From Microbacterium nanhaiense (GTDB taxonomy: Bacteria; Actinomycetota; Actinomycetes; Actinomycetales; Microbacteriaceae): 64,000 nucleotides of DNA. The DNA lies in assembly GCF_014646015.1 (NCBI RefSeq), contig NZ_BMMQ01000007.1, positions 1 to 64,000 of the forward strand, given 5' to 3'. This document shows positions 36,485-45,409 of this stretch, in pieces. The position numbers were made by a program, and so were the translations under genes. The notes beneath the pieces were generated by a model. That model saw only the letters and a list, made by a program, of their open reading frames with translations, made no database searches and was not told the origin of the DNA. The first letter of the stretch is position 1; each line of letters begins with the position of its first letter.

Positions 36485-38513
36485 GGCCGCGCTGCGCGCA
36501 GCCGTCGACCGGATCATCCCGGCCGACGGCTGGCGCGCGGGCTGGGACGGCGGCGTCGGCGCGTATCTCGCGGATCCGATCGCGCGGCGCGACCTCGCGG
36601 GCGCGCTCTCGAGGCTCGACGCGTTCGCGATGTGGCTCGAACGGCGCGGCTTCGCGGATCTGCCCGAGGCGGCGCAGGACGAGGTCCTGCGCGAGGCCGA
36701 CGAGGATCCGGCCGTCTCGGCCGACTTCGCCGCCCTGCGGCGGGTCTGCTGGGAGGGCTACTACGCGCTCCGTCCGCAGCTCGAACCCGAGGGCATCCGC
36801 ATGGTCGGGTACCGCGCCGTCCCGGACGGAGTCGTGCCCGTCGAGCCCGCCCCGCTCCCCGATATCGGATCCTCGCGCGTCGCGCCGAGCTACGACGCGA
36901 TCGTGATCGGCGCCGGTCCGGGAGGCGGATCCGCGGCGCGCGTGCTCGCCGCCGCGGGCAGGAGCGTGCTCGTCGTGGAGCGCGCGCCCGCGCGGACGAA
37001 CGCGGAGCTGCGGGGCGATCATCTGCACGGCAAGCGCAACGCGCTCTACTGGCCGACGGTCGGGCCGGGCCCCGGTCATCCCCGCGAGCTGCGGGACGAG
37101 GGCGACGGATCCCTGCTGGTGGACGGCACGGGAGACGCGGGGCCATACGGGCTCAACGCCGATGTCCTCGGCGGCGGCACGCGCGTGTGGCAGGGCATGG
37201 CGTGGCGCTTCCTGCCCGAGGACTTCCGCATGGCGACGACGTACGGGGTGCCGGAGGGCTCCAGCCTCGCCGACTGGCCCGTCGACTACGACGAGATGGA
37301 GCCGTTCTACTCGCGGGCCGAGTGGGAGCTCGGCGTCTCGGGCGAGGAGGGCGCGCTCACGCGCCGCACCCGCCGCACCCGCGGCTACCCCATGCCGGCC
37401 ATGGGATCCGAACCCGCCCGCGAGCTTCTCGCCGCGAGCGCGGAGAAGCTCGGCTGGGGGTGGGGCCCGATCCCGCTGTCGATCAACTCCGTGCCGCACG
37501 ATGGCCGCCCGGCCTGCGTGCGCTGCCCGCAGTGCGTCGGCCACGCGTGCCCCGTGAACGCGAAGAACGGCGCCCACAACACGCTCCTCGCCCGCGCCGT
37601 CGCCGACGGGGCGCAGGTCTTGCAGGACGCCGAGGCGATCGAGGTGCGCGACGGATCCGGAGCGGCCGAGGTGGTCCTCATGGTCGATGCCTCGACGGAT
37701 CACCCCCGCGAGGTGACGGTGCGCGCCGAGGTGGTCGTTGTCTCGGCCGGGGCGGTCGAGACGCCGCGCCTGCTGCTCGCGAGCGGCCTCGGCAACGAGT
37801 GGCTGGGCCAGGGGCTGCACGACCACCGCTTCACGACGGTCTTCGGCGACGTGGCCGAGCCCGTGAAGCCGTTCATCGGCCCCGGGCACTCCGTCGCAAC
37901 GCTCGATCACGTGCACGGATCGACGATCGGCTACGGCGGCGGAGTGCTCGTCGACATCATGGGCTTCCTGCCGCTGACGTCGGCGGGCGCTCCCGCGCCG
38001 GGCGTTCCGCCGTGGGGCGCGGGCCACAAGGAGTGGATGAGGGTCGGCCGCGCACACCTGTTCGGGGTGTTCGGCATGGGTCAGGAGATCCCGGCGATCG
38101 GATCCGCCGTCGGCCTCTCGGATCGCGCCCGCGACCGCTGGGGACGCCCCGGCGCGAGCCTGCGCAAGCTCTCGCACCCGATCTCCTACGACATCGAGCG
38201 GGGCATGGGCGAGCAGGGCGCCCTGTGGCTCGAAGCGGCGGGTGCGAGCAACGTGCGCGTGCAGGCTACGGGCGGCCGGACCCGCGCAACGGTCTCGGCG
38301 GCGGGCGAGCACTCGTGCGGCACGGCGCGGATGGCCGCCTCCCCCGCCGCCGGCGCCACGGATCCGGAGGGCCGACTCTACGGCGCGAAGCGCGTCGTCG
38401 TGTGCGACTCGTCGCTGCACCCGACTAACGGGTCCGTGAACCCCACGCTCACGATCGTGGCCAACAGCCTGCGCGTGGCGACGAGACTCACCGAGCGCTG
38501 GCCGACCCCCTAA
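36471..38513 (+). CDS. GMC oxidoreductase with fused gluconate-dehydrogenase subunit-3-like domain
   Basis: FAD-dependent sugar or alcohol dehydrogenase, 680 residues. Residues 1-125 resemble the small subunit 3 of gluconate 2-dehydrogenase (VDRIIPADGWRAGW, LARLD-like helices). The GMC part begins at YDAIVIGAGPGGGSAARVLAAAGRSVLVVE. It has a Cys cluster CVRCPQCVGHACPVNAKNGAHNT, the active-site HSCGTARM histidine region, and NPTLTIVANSLRVATRL at the end. The best start is TTG at 36471, 14 bases inside the permease gene, with no good Shine-Dalgarno, so the exact start is uncertain. Its coupling to a sugar importer suggests oxidation of the imported sugar. Confidence 0.85.
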   Translation: MRAAEAALRAAVDRIIPADGWRAGWDGGVGAYLADPIARRDLAGALSRLDAFAMWLERRGFADLPEAAQDEVLREADEDPAVSADFAALRRVCWEGYYALRPQLEPEGIRMVGYRAVPDGVVPVEPAPLPDIGSSRVAPSYDAIVIGAGPGGGSAARVLAAAGRSVLVVERAPARTNAELRGDHLHGKRNALYWPTVGPGPGHPRELRDEGDGSLLVDGTGDAGPYGLNADVLGGGTRVWQGMAWRFLPEDFRMATTYGVPEGSSLADWPVDYDEMEPFYSRAEWELGVSGEEGALTRRTRRTRGYPMPAMGSEPARELLAASAEKLGWGWGPIPLSINSVPHDGRPACVRCPQCVGHACPVNAKNGAHNTLLARAVADGAQVLQDAEAIEVRDGSGAAEVVLMVDASTDHPREVTVRAEVVVVSAGAVETPRLLLASGLGNEWLGQGLHDHRFTTVFGDVAEPVKPFIGPGHSVATLDHVHGSTIGYGGGVLVDIMGFLPLTSAGAPAPGVPPWGAGHKEWMRVGRAHLFGVFGMGQEIPAIGSAVGLSDRARDRWGRPGASLRKLSHPISYDIERGMGEQGALWLEAAGASNVRVQATGGRTRATVSAAGEHSCGTARMAASPAAGATDPEGRLYGAKRVVVCDSSLHPTNGSVNPTLTIVANSLRVATRLTERWPTP

Positions 38514-38529
38514 ACACCCCCCTTGGAAC

Positions 38530-38575
38530 GACACTTTTGCGGGGTCGCGAGTACTCGCGACCCCGCAAAAGTGTC
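38530..38575. repeat. palindromic intergenic element C
   Basis: A perfect 46-bp palindrome without a loop; each arm begins GACACTTTTGCGGGGTCGCG. Beyond the right arm the sequence continues ATATGAAC, so the outer arm read inward on the minus strand is GTTCATATGACAC, one base different from the arm of element A (GTTCAAATGACAC at 9168). It lies between the convergent GMC and E2 genes and can act as a bidirectional terminator. Confidence 0.85.
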
Positions 38576-38592
38576 ATATGAACGGGTTTGGG

Positions 38593-39897
38593 TCAGTCGA
38601 GGAGGAGGGCGGGCTCCTCGAGGACCGCGGCGACGTCCGCGACGAAGCGGCTGATCTTGTCGCCGTCGACGATGCGGTGGTCGAAGGATCCCGACACCGT
38701 CGTCACCCAGGCGGGGCGCACCTCGCCGTCGACGACCCACGGCTTCTGCCGGATGGCGCCCATCGCGATGATGGCGGCCTCACCGGGGTTGAGGATCGGC
38801 GTGCCCGCGTCCATCCCGAAGACACCGATGTTGGTGATCGTGATGGTGCCGCCCGCGAGGTCGGAGGGCTGCGTCTTCCCGTCGCGGGCCGTGAAGGTCA
38901 GGTCCTGCAGGGCGCTCGCAAGCTCGCGGATCGAGAGGTCCTGCGCGTCCTTGATGTTCGGCACGAGGAGGCCACGGGGCGTAGCCGCCGCGATGCCGAG
39001 GTTGACGTAGTTGCGCAGCTGGATCTCGGCGCCGTCCTCGGTTTCGATCCAGGTCGAGTTGATCTCGGGGGTGCGCTGGGCGGCCCAGATCACGGCGCGC
39101 GCGTAGACGAGCAGCGGCGAGATCTTGATGTCGGCGAACTGCGGCTGCTTCTTCAGCCGCGCGACGAACTCCATCGTGCGGGTCGCGTCGACGTCCGTCC
39201 AGACCGACACGTGCGGGGCCGTATAGGCGGACCCGACCATCGCGTTCGCGGTCGCCTTGCGCACGCCCTTGACGGGCACGGCGTCGTAGCGCGGATCGAC
39301 GTTGGCGGGACGCGCGGGGACGGTGCGCTCGCGCTCGGTCGGCCAGGCGGGGGTCGACAGGTTGCGGAACACGGAGGCCTGGTCGGCGTGCCGCACGACG
39401 TCGTCGCGCGTGACCTCGCCCGCGGGGCCGGTGCCCGTCACCTCGGTGAGGTTCACGCCCAGGTCGCGCGCCAGCTTGCGCACCGGCGGCTTCGTGATGA
39501 CCCCGATGGAGCTCGTGAGCACCTTCTCGTGCGTCTTCGGCGCGCGCCGGGTCTTCTCCTCGCCGCCGTTGCCGTAGCCGACGAGCACGGAGGTGTCGCT
39601 CGTGTCGGCGGGCGCCTCGGGCGTCGCTCCGCCCTCGGCGACCGGCGCCGGATCCGAGGATCCTTCGGCATCGACGGTGAGGATCGCGGCCCCGACGTCG
39701 ACCGTGTCGCCCTCGCTCACGAGCAGCTCCCGCACGACGCCCGCATAGGGCGAGGGCAGCTCGACGATGCTCTTCGCCGTTTCGATGTCGGCGATCGTGT
39801 CGTTGACCTTGATCGTGTCGCCCGGCTTCACGCGCCATTCGACGAGCTCGGCCTCGGTCAGCCCCTCGCCCACATCGGGAAGGTGGAACGTCTGCAT
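38593..39897 (-). CDS. 2-oxoacid dehydrogenase E2 (dihydrolipoyl acyltransferase)
   Basis: E2 core of a pyruvate or branched-chain 2-oxoacid dehydrogenase, 434 residues. It has a single N-terminal lipoyl domain with the lipoylated lysine K42 in [12 protein letters not shown], and an acidic linker. The peripheral-subunit-binding domain is about 135-170 ([32 protein letters not shown]), and the catalytic domain ends with the DHRIVDGD motif. It starts 11 bases after the E1 beta stop and is the last gene of the E1-E2 operon. No E3 gene is present here. Confidence 0.93.
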   Translation of the reverse strand: MQTFHLPDVGEGLTEAELVEWRVKPGDTIKVNDTIADIETAKSIVELPSPYAGVVRELLVSEGDTVDVGAAILTVDAEGSSDPAPVAEGGATPEAPADTSDTSVLVGYGNGGEEKTRRAPKTHEKVLTSSIGVITKPPVRKLARDLGVNLTEVTGTGPAGEVTRDDVVRHADQASVFRNLSTPAWPTERERTVPARPANVDPRYDAVPVKGVRKATANAMVGSAYTAPHVSVWTDVDATRTMEFVARLKKQPQFADIKISPLLVYARAVIWAAQRTPEINSTWIETEDGAEIQLRNYVNLGIAAATPRGLLVPNIKDAQDLSIRELASALQDLTFTARDGKTQPSDLAGGTITITNIGVFGMDAGTPILNPGEAAIIAMGAIRQKPWVVDGEVRPAWVTTVSGSFDHRIVDGDKISRFVADVAAVLEEPALLLD

Positions 39898-39908
39898 GGC
39901 GGATCCTC

Positions 39909-40889
39909 TCAGTACGCGAACGCGCGGTCGACGGCCTCGAGCACGCGGTCGGCGTCGGGCAGGTACGTGCCCTCAAGTTTGGCAGGCGGGAACGGCGTAT
40001 CGAAGCCCGTCACGCGCATGATGGGCGCCTCGAGCGAGTAGAACGCGCGCTCGGCGACGGTCGCGGCGATCTCGCCGCCGATGCTGGTGTTGCCGGGCGC
40101 TTCCTGGGCCCACACCATGCGCCCCGTCTGCCGCACCGACTCGACGATCGGGTCGTAGTCGATGGGCGACAGCGAGCGGATGTCGATGACCTCGCAGCTG
40201 CGCCCCTCGCCCTCGGCGATCGCCGCGGCCTGCAGCAGCACCGACACCATGGCGCCGTGCCCGACGAGGGTCACGTCGGTGCCCTTGCGCACGACGCGGC
40301 TCGCGTGCAGCGGGGCCCCGCGTCGCTCCGTGTCGACCTCGCCCTTCTGCCAGTAACGGCTCTTCGGCTCCATGAAGATCACGGGATCGTTCGAGGCGAT
40401 CGCGTCCTGGATCATCCAGTACGCGTCGTTCGGCGTCGACGGGCTCACCACGCGCAGGCCCGAGGTGTGCGTGAAGTACGCCTCCGGGCTCTCCTGGTGG
40501 TGCTCGACCGCGCCGATGTGCCCGCCGTAGGGAATGCGGATCACGACGGGCATCTGCAGCGCGCCCTCGTGGCGGTTGGTGAGCTTCGCCAGCTGCGTCG
40601 TGATCTGGTCGAACGCCGGGAACACGAAGCCGTCGAACTGGATCTCCACGACGGGGCGGAAGCCTGCCATCGCCAGGCCGATCGCCGTGCCCACCAGGCC
40701 GGACTCGGCGAGCGGGGTGTCGAGCACTCGGTCTTCGCCGAAGTCGCGCTGCAGGTGCTCCGTGACGCGGAAGACGCCGCCGAGCTTGCCGATGTCCTCA
40801 CCCATGAGCAGGACGCGGCCGTCCTCCTCCATCGCGCGCCGGAGGCCGGCGTTCATCGCCCGAACGAAGGGCATCGTCTCGAGCGTCAT
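39909..40889 (-). CDS. 2-oxoacid dehydrogenase E1 beta subunit
   Basis: Thiamine-diphosphate enzyme subunit, 326 residues, with [42 protein letters not shown] and the [27 protein letters not shown] block of the transketolase-like pyrimidine domain. It pairs with the alpha subunit encoded just upstream, with the start and stop overlapping as ATGA. The two-gene E1 form favours the branched-chain or acetoin-type enzyme over AceE. Confidence 0.93.
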   Translation of the reverse strand: MTLETMPFVRAMNAGLRRAMEEDGRVLLMGEDIGKLGGVFRVTEHLQRDFGEDRVLDTPLAESGLVGTAIGLAMAGFRPVVEIQFDGFVFPAFDQITTQLAKLTNRHEGALQMPVVIRIPYGGHIGAVEHHQESPEAYFTHTSGLRVVSPSTPNDAYWMIQDAIASNDPVIFMEPKSRYWQKGEVDTERRGAPLHASRVVRKGTDVTLVGHGAMVSVLLQAAAIAEGEGRSCEVIDIRSLSPIDYDPIVESVRQTGRMVWAQEAPGNTSIGGEIAATVAERAFYSLEAPIMRVTGFDTPFPPAKLEGTYLPDADRVLEAVDRAFAY

Positions 40890-42013
40890 GCGGCGTCTCC
40901 TTCGAACGAGGCCTCGTATTCGGCCAGCCAGGCCGCCTGCTGCTCGACGAGCGCGTGCGGCTCCGAATACACGTGGGCGAACATGCTCGCCGGATCCGGG
41001 TTCGGCAGCGTCGCGACGCGCTCGCGGGCGTCGGCGGCGAGCGCCTCGCCCTCCGCGTCGACGTCGGCGAAGAAGGCCTCGCTCGCGCCGCGCCCGAGCA
41101 GGAACGCGCGCATCCGCGCGATCGGGTCGCGGCGAGCCCACGATTCCTCTTCCTCGCGGGTGCGGTACTTCGTCGGGTCGTCGCTCGTGGTGTGCGCGCC
41201 CATGCGGTAGGTGACGGCCTCGATCGCACGCGGACCGCCGCCCGCGCGCGCCTCCTCCAGGTACATGCGGCTCGCGGCATACGACGCGAGCACGTCGTTG
41301 CCGTCGATGCGCATCGTGGGGATTCCGTAACCGGCGGAGCGGTTCGCGAGCGGCCCGGTGGCCTGCGTCTTCACCGGCACCGAGATCGCCCACTGGTTGT
41401 TCTGCAGGAAGAACAGCTGCGGGGTGTTATAGCTCGCGGCGAACACCATCGCCTCGTGCACGTCGCCCTCGCTCGCGGAACCGTCGCCGTAGTAGACGAC
41501 AACCGCCTCGTCCTTGTCCGGGTTGCCGGTCGCCGTGCGGCCGTCGAAGTTCAGGCCCATGGCGAAACCGGTCGCGTGCAGCGTCTGCGTGCCCAGTACG
41601 AGGGTGTATAGGCGGGTGTTGCCGTTCTTCGGGTCGGTCGGGTCCCACCCGCCGTGGGTCGTGCCGCGCATCAGCGCGAGGATCGCCACGGGGTCGACGC
41701 CGCGGATCTTCGCGACGACGTGCTCGCGGTAGGACGGGAAGAGCGTGTCCTGCGGGCGCGCCGCGCGGGCGGATCCGACCTGCGCGGCCTCCTGGCCGAG
41801 CGACGGCGGCCACAGGGCCAGCTGCCCCTGTCGCTGCAGCATCGTCGCCTGCTGGTCGAAGGCGCGGATGACCGCCATGTCGCGGTAGAGCTGCTCGAGC
41901 ATCGCGTCGTCGAGCGAATCGACGATCTCGCGCAGCGGCTCCGCCTCGGGAGTGGGCGCGAACGAGCCGTCGGGCTCGAGGAAGCGCACGAGAGGTGTTT
42001 CTGACGAGGTCAC
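40886..42013 (-). CDS. 2-oxoacid dehydrogenase E1 alpha subunit
   Basis: Thiamine-diphosphate binding subunit of 375 residues with the GDGSASEGDVHEAMVFAASYNTPQLFFLQNNQWAIS motif (GDG...N) and the phosphorylation-loop-like YRMGAHTTSDDPTKYR. It heads the operon E1 alpha-E1 beta-E2. It starts with GTG; TAGCGT (42025-42020, minus strand) ends six bases upstream, so translation is probably leaderless. It likely acts in branched-chain amino acid catabolism, feeding precursors for branched membrane lipids, which is an inference from the organism type. Confidence 0.93.
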   Translation of the reverse strand: MTSSETPLVRFLEPDGSFAPTPEAEPLREIVDSLDDAMLEQLYRDMAVIRAFDQQATMLQRQGQLALWPPSLGQEAAQVGSARAARPQDTLFPSYREHVVAKIRGVDPVAILALMRGTTHGGWDPTDPKNGNTRLYTLVLGTQTLHATGFAMGLNFDGRTATGNPDKDEAVVVYYGDGSASEGDVHEAMVFAASYNTPQLFFLQNNQWAISVPVKTQATGPLANRSAGYGIPTMRIDGNDVLASYAASRMYLEEARAGGGPRAIEAVTYRMGAHTTSDDPTKYRTREEEESWARRDPIARMRAFLLGRGASEAFFADVDAEGEALAADARERVATLPNPDPASMFAHVYSEPHALVEQQAAWLAEYEASFEGDAA

Positions 42014-42123
42014 GATCCCACGCTATGCCGAATCGCGTATGTGCGGGCCGTGACGCGCTCGACAACGCTTCGGGCAATCTGGTTGTGGTTTCCTACATCG
42101 CCCGCCCCGAGGACTTCCGCGGG

Positions 42124-43188
42124 CTAGGGCGCGATCGCCCGAGCAACGGCGAGCACCCGCTCGAGCGATTCCTCCTCGCCGACCGAGATGCGAACGCCGT
42201 CCGGGAAGGGGCGCACGATGAGCCCGGCGGCCTCGAAGGCCTCCGTCACCGCGGAGGAGGCGGTGGGCAGCCACACGAAGTTGCTCTGCGCATCCGGCAC
42301 ATCCCAGCCCGCGTCGCGAAGGCCCGCGACGAGACGTTCGCGGCGCGCGACGAGTTCGGCGACGCGGGCGCGCAGCTCCGGCTCGCGCTCGAGGCTCGCG
42401 AGCGCGGCGTCCTCGGCCTGGGCCGTGACGGAGAGAGGGATCTGGGTCGCCCGCGCGGCGTCCAGCACGCGCCGGTGGCCGATCGCGTAGCCGACGCGGA
42501 GCGCCGCGAGCCCATAGGCCTTCGAGAAGGTGCGCAGCACGACGACGTTCGGGTGCGCCTCGAAGACGCGCTCGCCGAGGCCGTCCACGGCGTCGTCCGC
42601 CGTGACGAATTCGGCATAGGCCTCGTCGAGCAGGAGCAGCACCTCTCGCGGCACCCGCTCCACGAACGCGGCGAACTCCGCGGAGGTCACGATCGGCCCC
42701 GTCGGGTTGTTGGGCGTGCAGACGACGACGACGCGGGTCTTGTCGGTGACCGCGGCCGCCAGCGCGTCGAGGTCGTGCCGCCCGTCGGCGAGGTTCGGCA
42801 CCTGCACGCCCGTCGCGCCCGCGACGAGCACGAGCCCGGGGTATGCCTCGAACGAGCGCCACGGGTACACGACCTCGTCGCCGTGCCCGGCCGCCGCCTG
42901 GATGAACGCCGCGATCAGCGCGACGCTTCCGGCGCCGACGAGTACCTCGTCCGCGTCGACGCCGTAGCGCTCGCCGAGCGCCGCCCGCAGGCGGCCCGCC
43001 GTCGCGTCGGGATAGCGGTTGAGGTTGACGCTCGACCGAACCGCCTCGACCACGCCCGGCAGGGGCCCGAAGGGGTTCTCGTTGCTCGAGAGCTTGAAGC
43101 CGTCGGGGGCCGCCGGCTTGCCCTGCTTGTACGGCGGCAGGGCCGCGATCTCGGGGCGGACTCGGGGCAGAACGGGTTCGGTCGTCAC
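42124..43188 (-). CDS. histidinol-phosphate-type aminotransferase
   Basis: PLP-dependent class I/II aminotransferase of the HisC group, 354 residues. It has [17 protein letters not shown] near the start, [11 protein letters not shown], the DEAYAEFV strand and the PLP lysine in [19 protein letters not shown]. HisC and the aromatic aminotransferase Pat are not separable from this. It is not in a his operon, so it may act on aromatic amino acids. GTG start; TAGGAT (43200-43195, minus strand) is exactly six bases upstream. Confidence 0.88.
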   Translation of the reverse strand: MTTEPVLPRVRPEIAALPPYKQGKPAAPDGFKLSSNENPFGPLPGVVEAVRSSVNLNRYPDATAGRLRAALGERYGVDADEVLVGAGSVALIAAFIQAAAGHGDEVVYPWRSFEAYPGLVLVAGATGVQVPNLADGRHDLDALAAAVTDKTRVVVVCTPNNPTGPIVTSAEFAAFVERVPREVLLLLDEAYAEFVTADDAVDGLGERVFEAHPNVVVLRTFSKAYGLAALRVGYAIGHRRVLDAARATQIPLSVTAQAEDAALASLEREPELRARVAELVARRERLVAGLRDAGWDVPDAQSNFVWLPTASSAVTEAFEAAGLIVRPFPDGVRISVGEEESLERVLAVARAIAP

Positions 43189-43263
43189 GCAACGATCCTA
43201 TTGCGGCCTGACAGGTGGCTCCGAACGGACGCTTTCCGCCGCAAAGAATGTGAGAATCACGGC

Positions 43264-43662
43264 ATGGGTTTCATCGTGCGTTCGGTCGTCAACGGCTTCG
43301 CCCTCTGGGTGCTGTCGCTGATCCACCTGCTCCAGGTCTCGATCACGCCGTTCTCGCCGGGCCGCGACCTGCAGCTCGTCCTGACGCTCGTCGCCCTCGG
43401 CGCGCTGTTCGGCCTGGTCAACTCGATCATCGGCACCGTCATCAAGATCGTCGCCTTCCCGCTGTTCGTCCTGACCCTCGGCCTCGTCTCGCTGCTGATG
43501 AACGGCATCCTGCTGATGATCACCGCGTGGATCACGAGCGGCTGGGGCTGGGGTCTCGACGTCGGCGCGTTCTGGCCGGGCGTACTCGCGGGCATCCTGC
43601 TCAGCCTCATCAACTGGGTCTTCGGCATCATCCTTCGTCCGCAGAAGAAGCGCCGCCGTTGA
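43264..43662 (+). CDS. phage-holin-family (PF04020-like) membrane protein
   Basis: Small membrane protein, 132 residues, with four hydrophobic segments and the family pattern LGALFGLVNSIIGTVIKIVAFPLFVLTLGLVSLLMNGILLMITAWI, and a basic C-terminal tail. The family is named after holins but is chromosomal and of unknown function. Its last 35 bases overlap the 3-prime end of the convergent hydrolase gene on the other strand. A GAGAAT hexamer lies six bases before the ATG. Confidence 0.86.
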   Translation: MGFIVRSVVNGFALWVLSLIHLLQVSITPFSPGRDLQLVLTLVALGALFGLVNSIIGTVIKIVAFPLFVLTLGLVSLLMNGILLMITAWITSGWGWGLDVGAFWPGVLAGILLSLINWVFGIILRPQKKRRR

Positions 43663-44998
43663 GCCTGCCGAGCGGTTCGTCCGGCACCTCGTAGGAGAAG
43701 CTCTCGACGAGCGTCGCCCGCGACAGCTCCTCGAAATAGGCACGCACCTCGTCGCCGCGCGAATCCCCCGATTCCTCGAAGATCCGCGCGGTATCGGCAT
43801 AGGCGCTCACGCGGTGGGCGTTCACGCTCCACTTCTCGAGGCCGCGGGCGGTGTCGTCGAAGGTGCGCGTGACGAGCAGGCTGTCGTCGTCGCCGAGCCG
43901 CATCGGCGAACCGCCGTCACTCAGCGCCGCCACGGGGTCGTCGTCGTGGGCGAGCGTCAGCGACGTCACCTCATCGCCCATCGGAACATGCAGGGGCGCC
44001 CCGATCGTGGTGACCCGCTGCACGTCGAAGTCGCTGTCGGTCGCGAGTCGCTGCGCCAGCATGCTCCCCTGCGAGAAGCCGTTCACGTCGACGACGGATC
44101 CCGCCCCGGCGCCCGCGCGCTCGAGCGCCTCGAGCACGAAGTCGTACCCCGCCGAGTGCGGCTCGCCGACGTAGAGGCCGACGTTGTTCGACCACGAGAA
44201 CGGGTCTCTCGTCTGCCACGGCATTTCGCGCGACCCGCTGAGGTAGGCGACGAACTTCTCGGAGCCATCGGCCAAGCGGTACTTCTCGATCCGCACGCGG
44301 GCGCGGTCCGAGAGGTCGGTGCTCTCGCCGCTCGGGATCCGCATGAGCGACGCCGCCAGAGTCGGCGGCGCACCGCGTTCCCGCACCCGCGTGACGTCCA
44401 TCGGCACGAAGCGGTTCGAGGTCCCGGGAACCCGCCCGGCCCGCGCGGCGACCCGCGCCGGTACGCCGAGCGATCCGCGCCCGAGCCCCGTGCGCGTGCG
44501 GGCACGCACGAGCTGGCTGACGAAGACCGCCATCACGAGGCCGGCGTGCGCGCCCGATTCCGCCCAGTTGTCGACGAGCTCGGAGCCCGTGAGGCTGTGC
44601 CACGCGCGCCACAGGTGATCGGCCATCTCACGGGATTCGGGGTACGGGAGGTACAGGCTGTCCATGCTGCGCGCGATCGCGGGATCCCCCGCGCCGCCCA
44701 TCGCCTCAAGGGTGCGCAACTCGACGAGCTCGTACGTGTCGGCCGCGAGCCTCAGCCCGCGGGCGAGTGCCGAGGCCTCCTCGTGCAGCGCGCGGCAGTC
44801 CTCGAAGACGCCGATGCCGCACGGCCACATGCCATGCAGTTCCGGGATCGGGGTGTCGCGCTGCAGCGCGTCGGCGGCGCTCACCTCGGCCATCGCCGAC
44901 GAGGCGTGAAACGCCGCCTTCTCGATGCGGGTGGCGACCAGCCTCAGCTCGTCGGGATCCACCGCGACGACCGCGCCCTGCGTCACGTCGATGCTCAT
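43628..44998 (-). CDS. alpha/beta hydrolase with ESX-like N-terminal region
   Basis: Unassigned protein of 456 residues. Its first 95 residues are helical with no signal peptide (DPDELRLVATRIEKAAF, AADTYELVELRT) and look like an ESX/WXG-type helical hairpin. The C-terminal half is an alpha/beta-hydrolase: GFSQG (307-311, S309), a candidate acid in HDDDPVAAL (near 353), and a histidine in NAHRVSAY (395). The chain shares the layout of actinobacterial type VII-secretion-associated hydrolases. It is preceded, with an ATGA overlap, by an 85-residue WXG-like protein, and no other secretion gene is nearby. Confidence 0.75.
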   Translation of the reverse strand: MSIDVTQGAVVAVDPDELRLVATRIEKAAFHASSAMAEVSAADALQRDTPIPELHGMWPCGIGVFEDCRALHEEASALARGLRLAADTYELVELRTLEAMGGAGDPAIARSMDSLYLPYPESREMADHLWRAWHSLTGSELVDNWAESGAHAGLVMAVFVSQLVRARTRTGLGRGSLGVPARVAARAGRVPGTSNRFVPMDVTRVRERGAPPTLAASLMRIPSGESTDLSDRARVRIEKYRLADGSEKFVAYLSGSREMPWQTRDPFSWSNNVGLYVGEPHSAGYDFVLEALERAGAGAGSVVDVNGFSQGSMLAQRLATDSDFDVQRVTTIGAPLHVPMGDEVTSLTLAHDDDPVAALSDGGSPMRLGDDDSLLVTRTFDDTARGLEKWSVNAHRVSAYADTARIFEESGDSRGDEVRAYFEELSRATLVESFSYEVPDEPLGRLNGGASSADEG

Positions 44999-45252
44999 CG
45001 TTCCGCCAGATAGTTGCCGATCGCGAGGAGGGTGTCGGCGGCGATGTCGCACCGGTTCGCGAGGCCCTCCGAGCCCGCGACGACCTCGTCGGCGCGGGCA
45101 GCGAACTGCTCCGCCGCGCGCGAACGCCACTGCATCTGCCCCTCGGCCTCGAGCAGCACCCCGCGCGCGGCCCGCACGTCGATCGCCGCGCGATACATGT
45201 GATCCCTCGCCTGCCACGCGACGCGGGCGAGCTCGAAATGGTTCGTCGTCAT
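44995..45252 (-). CDS. small WXG100-like helical protein
   Basis: An 85-residue, helix-rich protein with a central W42-R-S motif (QWRSRAAEQFAARADE) matching the W-x-G/S turn of WXG100/ESX proteins, between two amphipathic helices. It has no signal peptide or membrane segment. It overlaps the hydrolase gene by 4 bases and is likely its translation partner and possible export partner. The WXG100 match is by eye and would need a profile search. Confidence 0.7.
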   Translation of the reverse strand: MTTNHFELARVAWQARDHMYRAAIDVRAARGVLLEAEGQMQWRSRAAEQFAARADEVVAGSEGLANRCDIAADTLLAIGNYLAER

Positions 45253-45409
45253 GCCCGCCAGCTTGCCGCGCGCCCGCCCGCCGCGGAGCGCGTTTCGGCG
45301 GATCCGTGGACAAGTTCGAGAGAAATCGCGTTGTGGACGCGTTGGGGAGAATGTCGGCAGTTCGCAATAGGCTGGTCTGGCCCGAACGCCCCTCATCACG
45401 GAGGTCCAC

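Noticed and set aside
42124..43188. Assigning the aminotransferase firmly as HisC of histidine synthesis
   Set aside because: It is not in a his operon and HisC, Pat and related enzymes share all motifs seen here.
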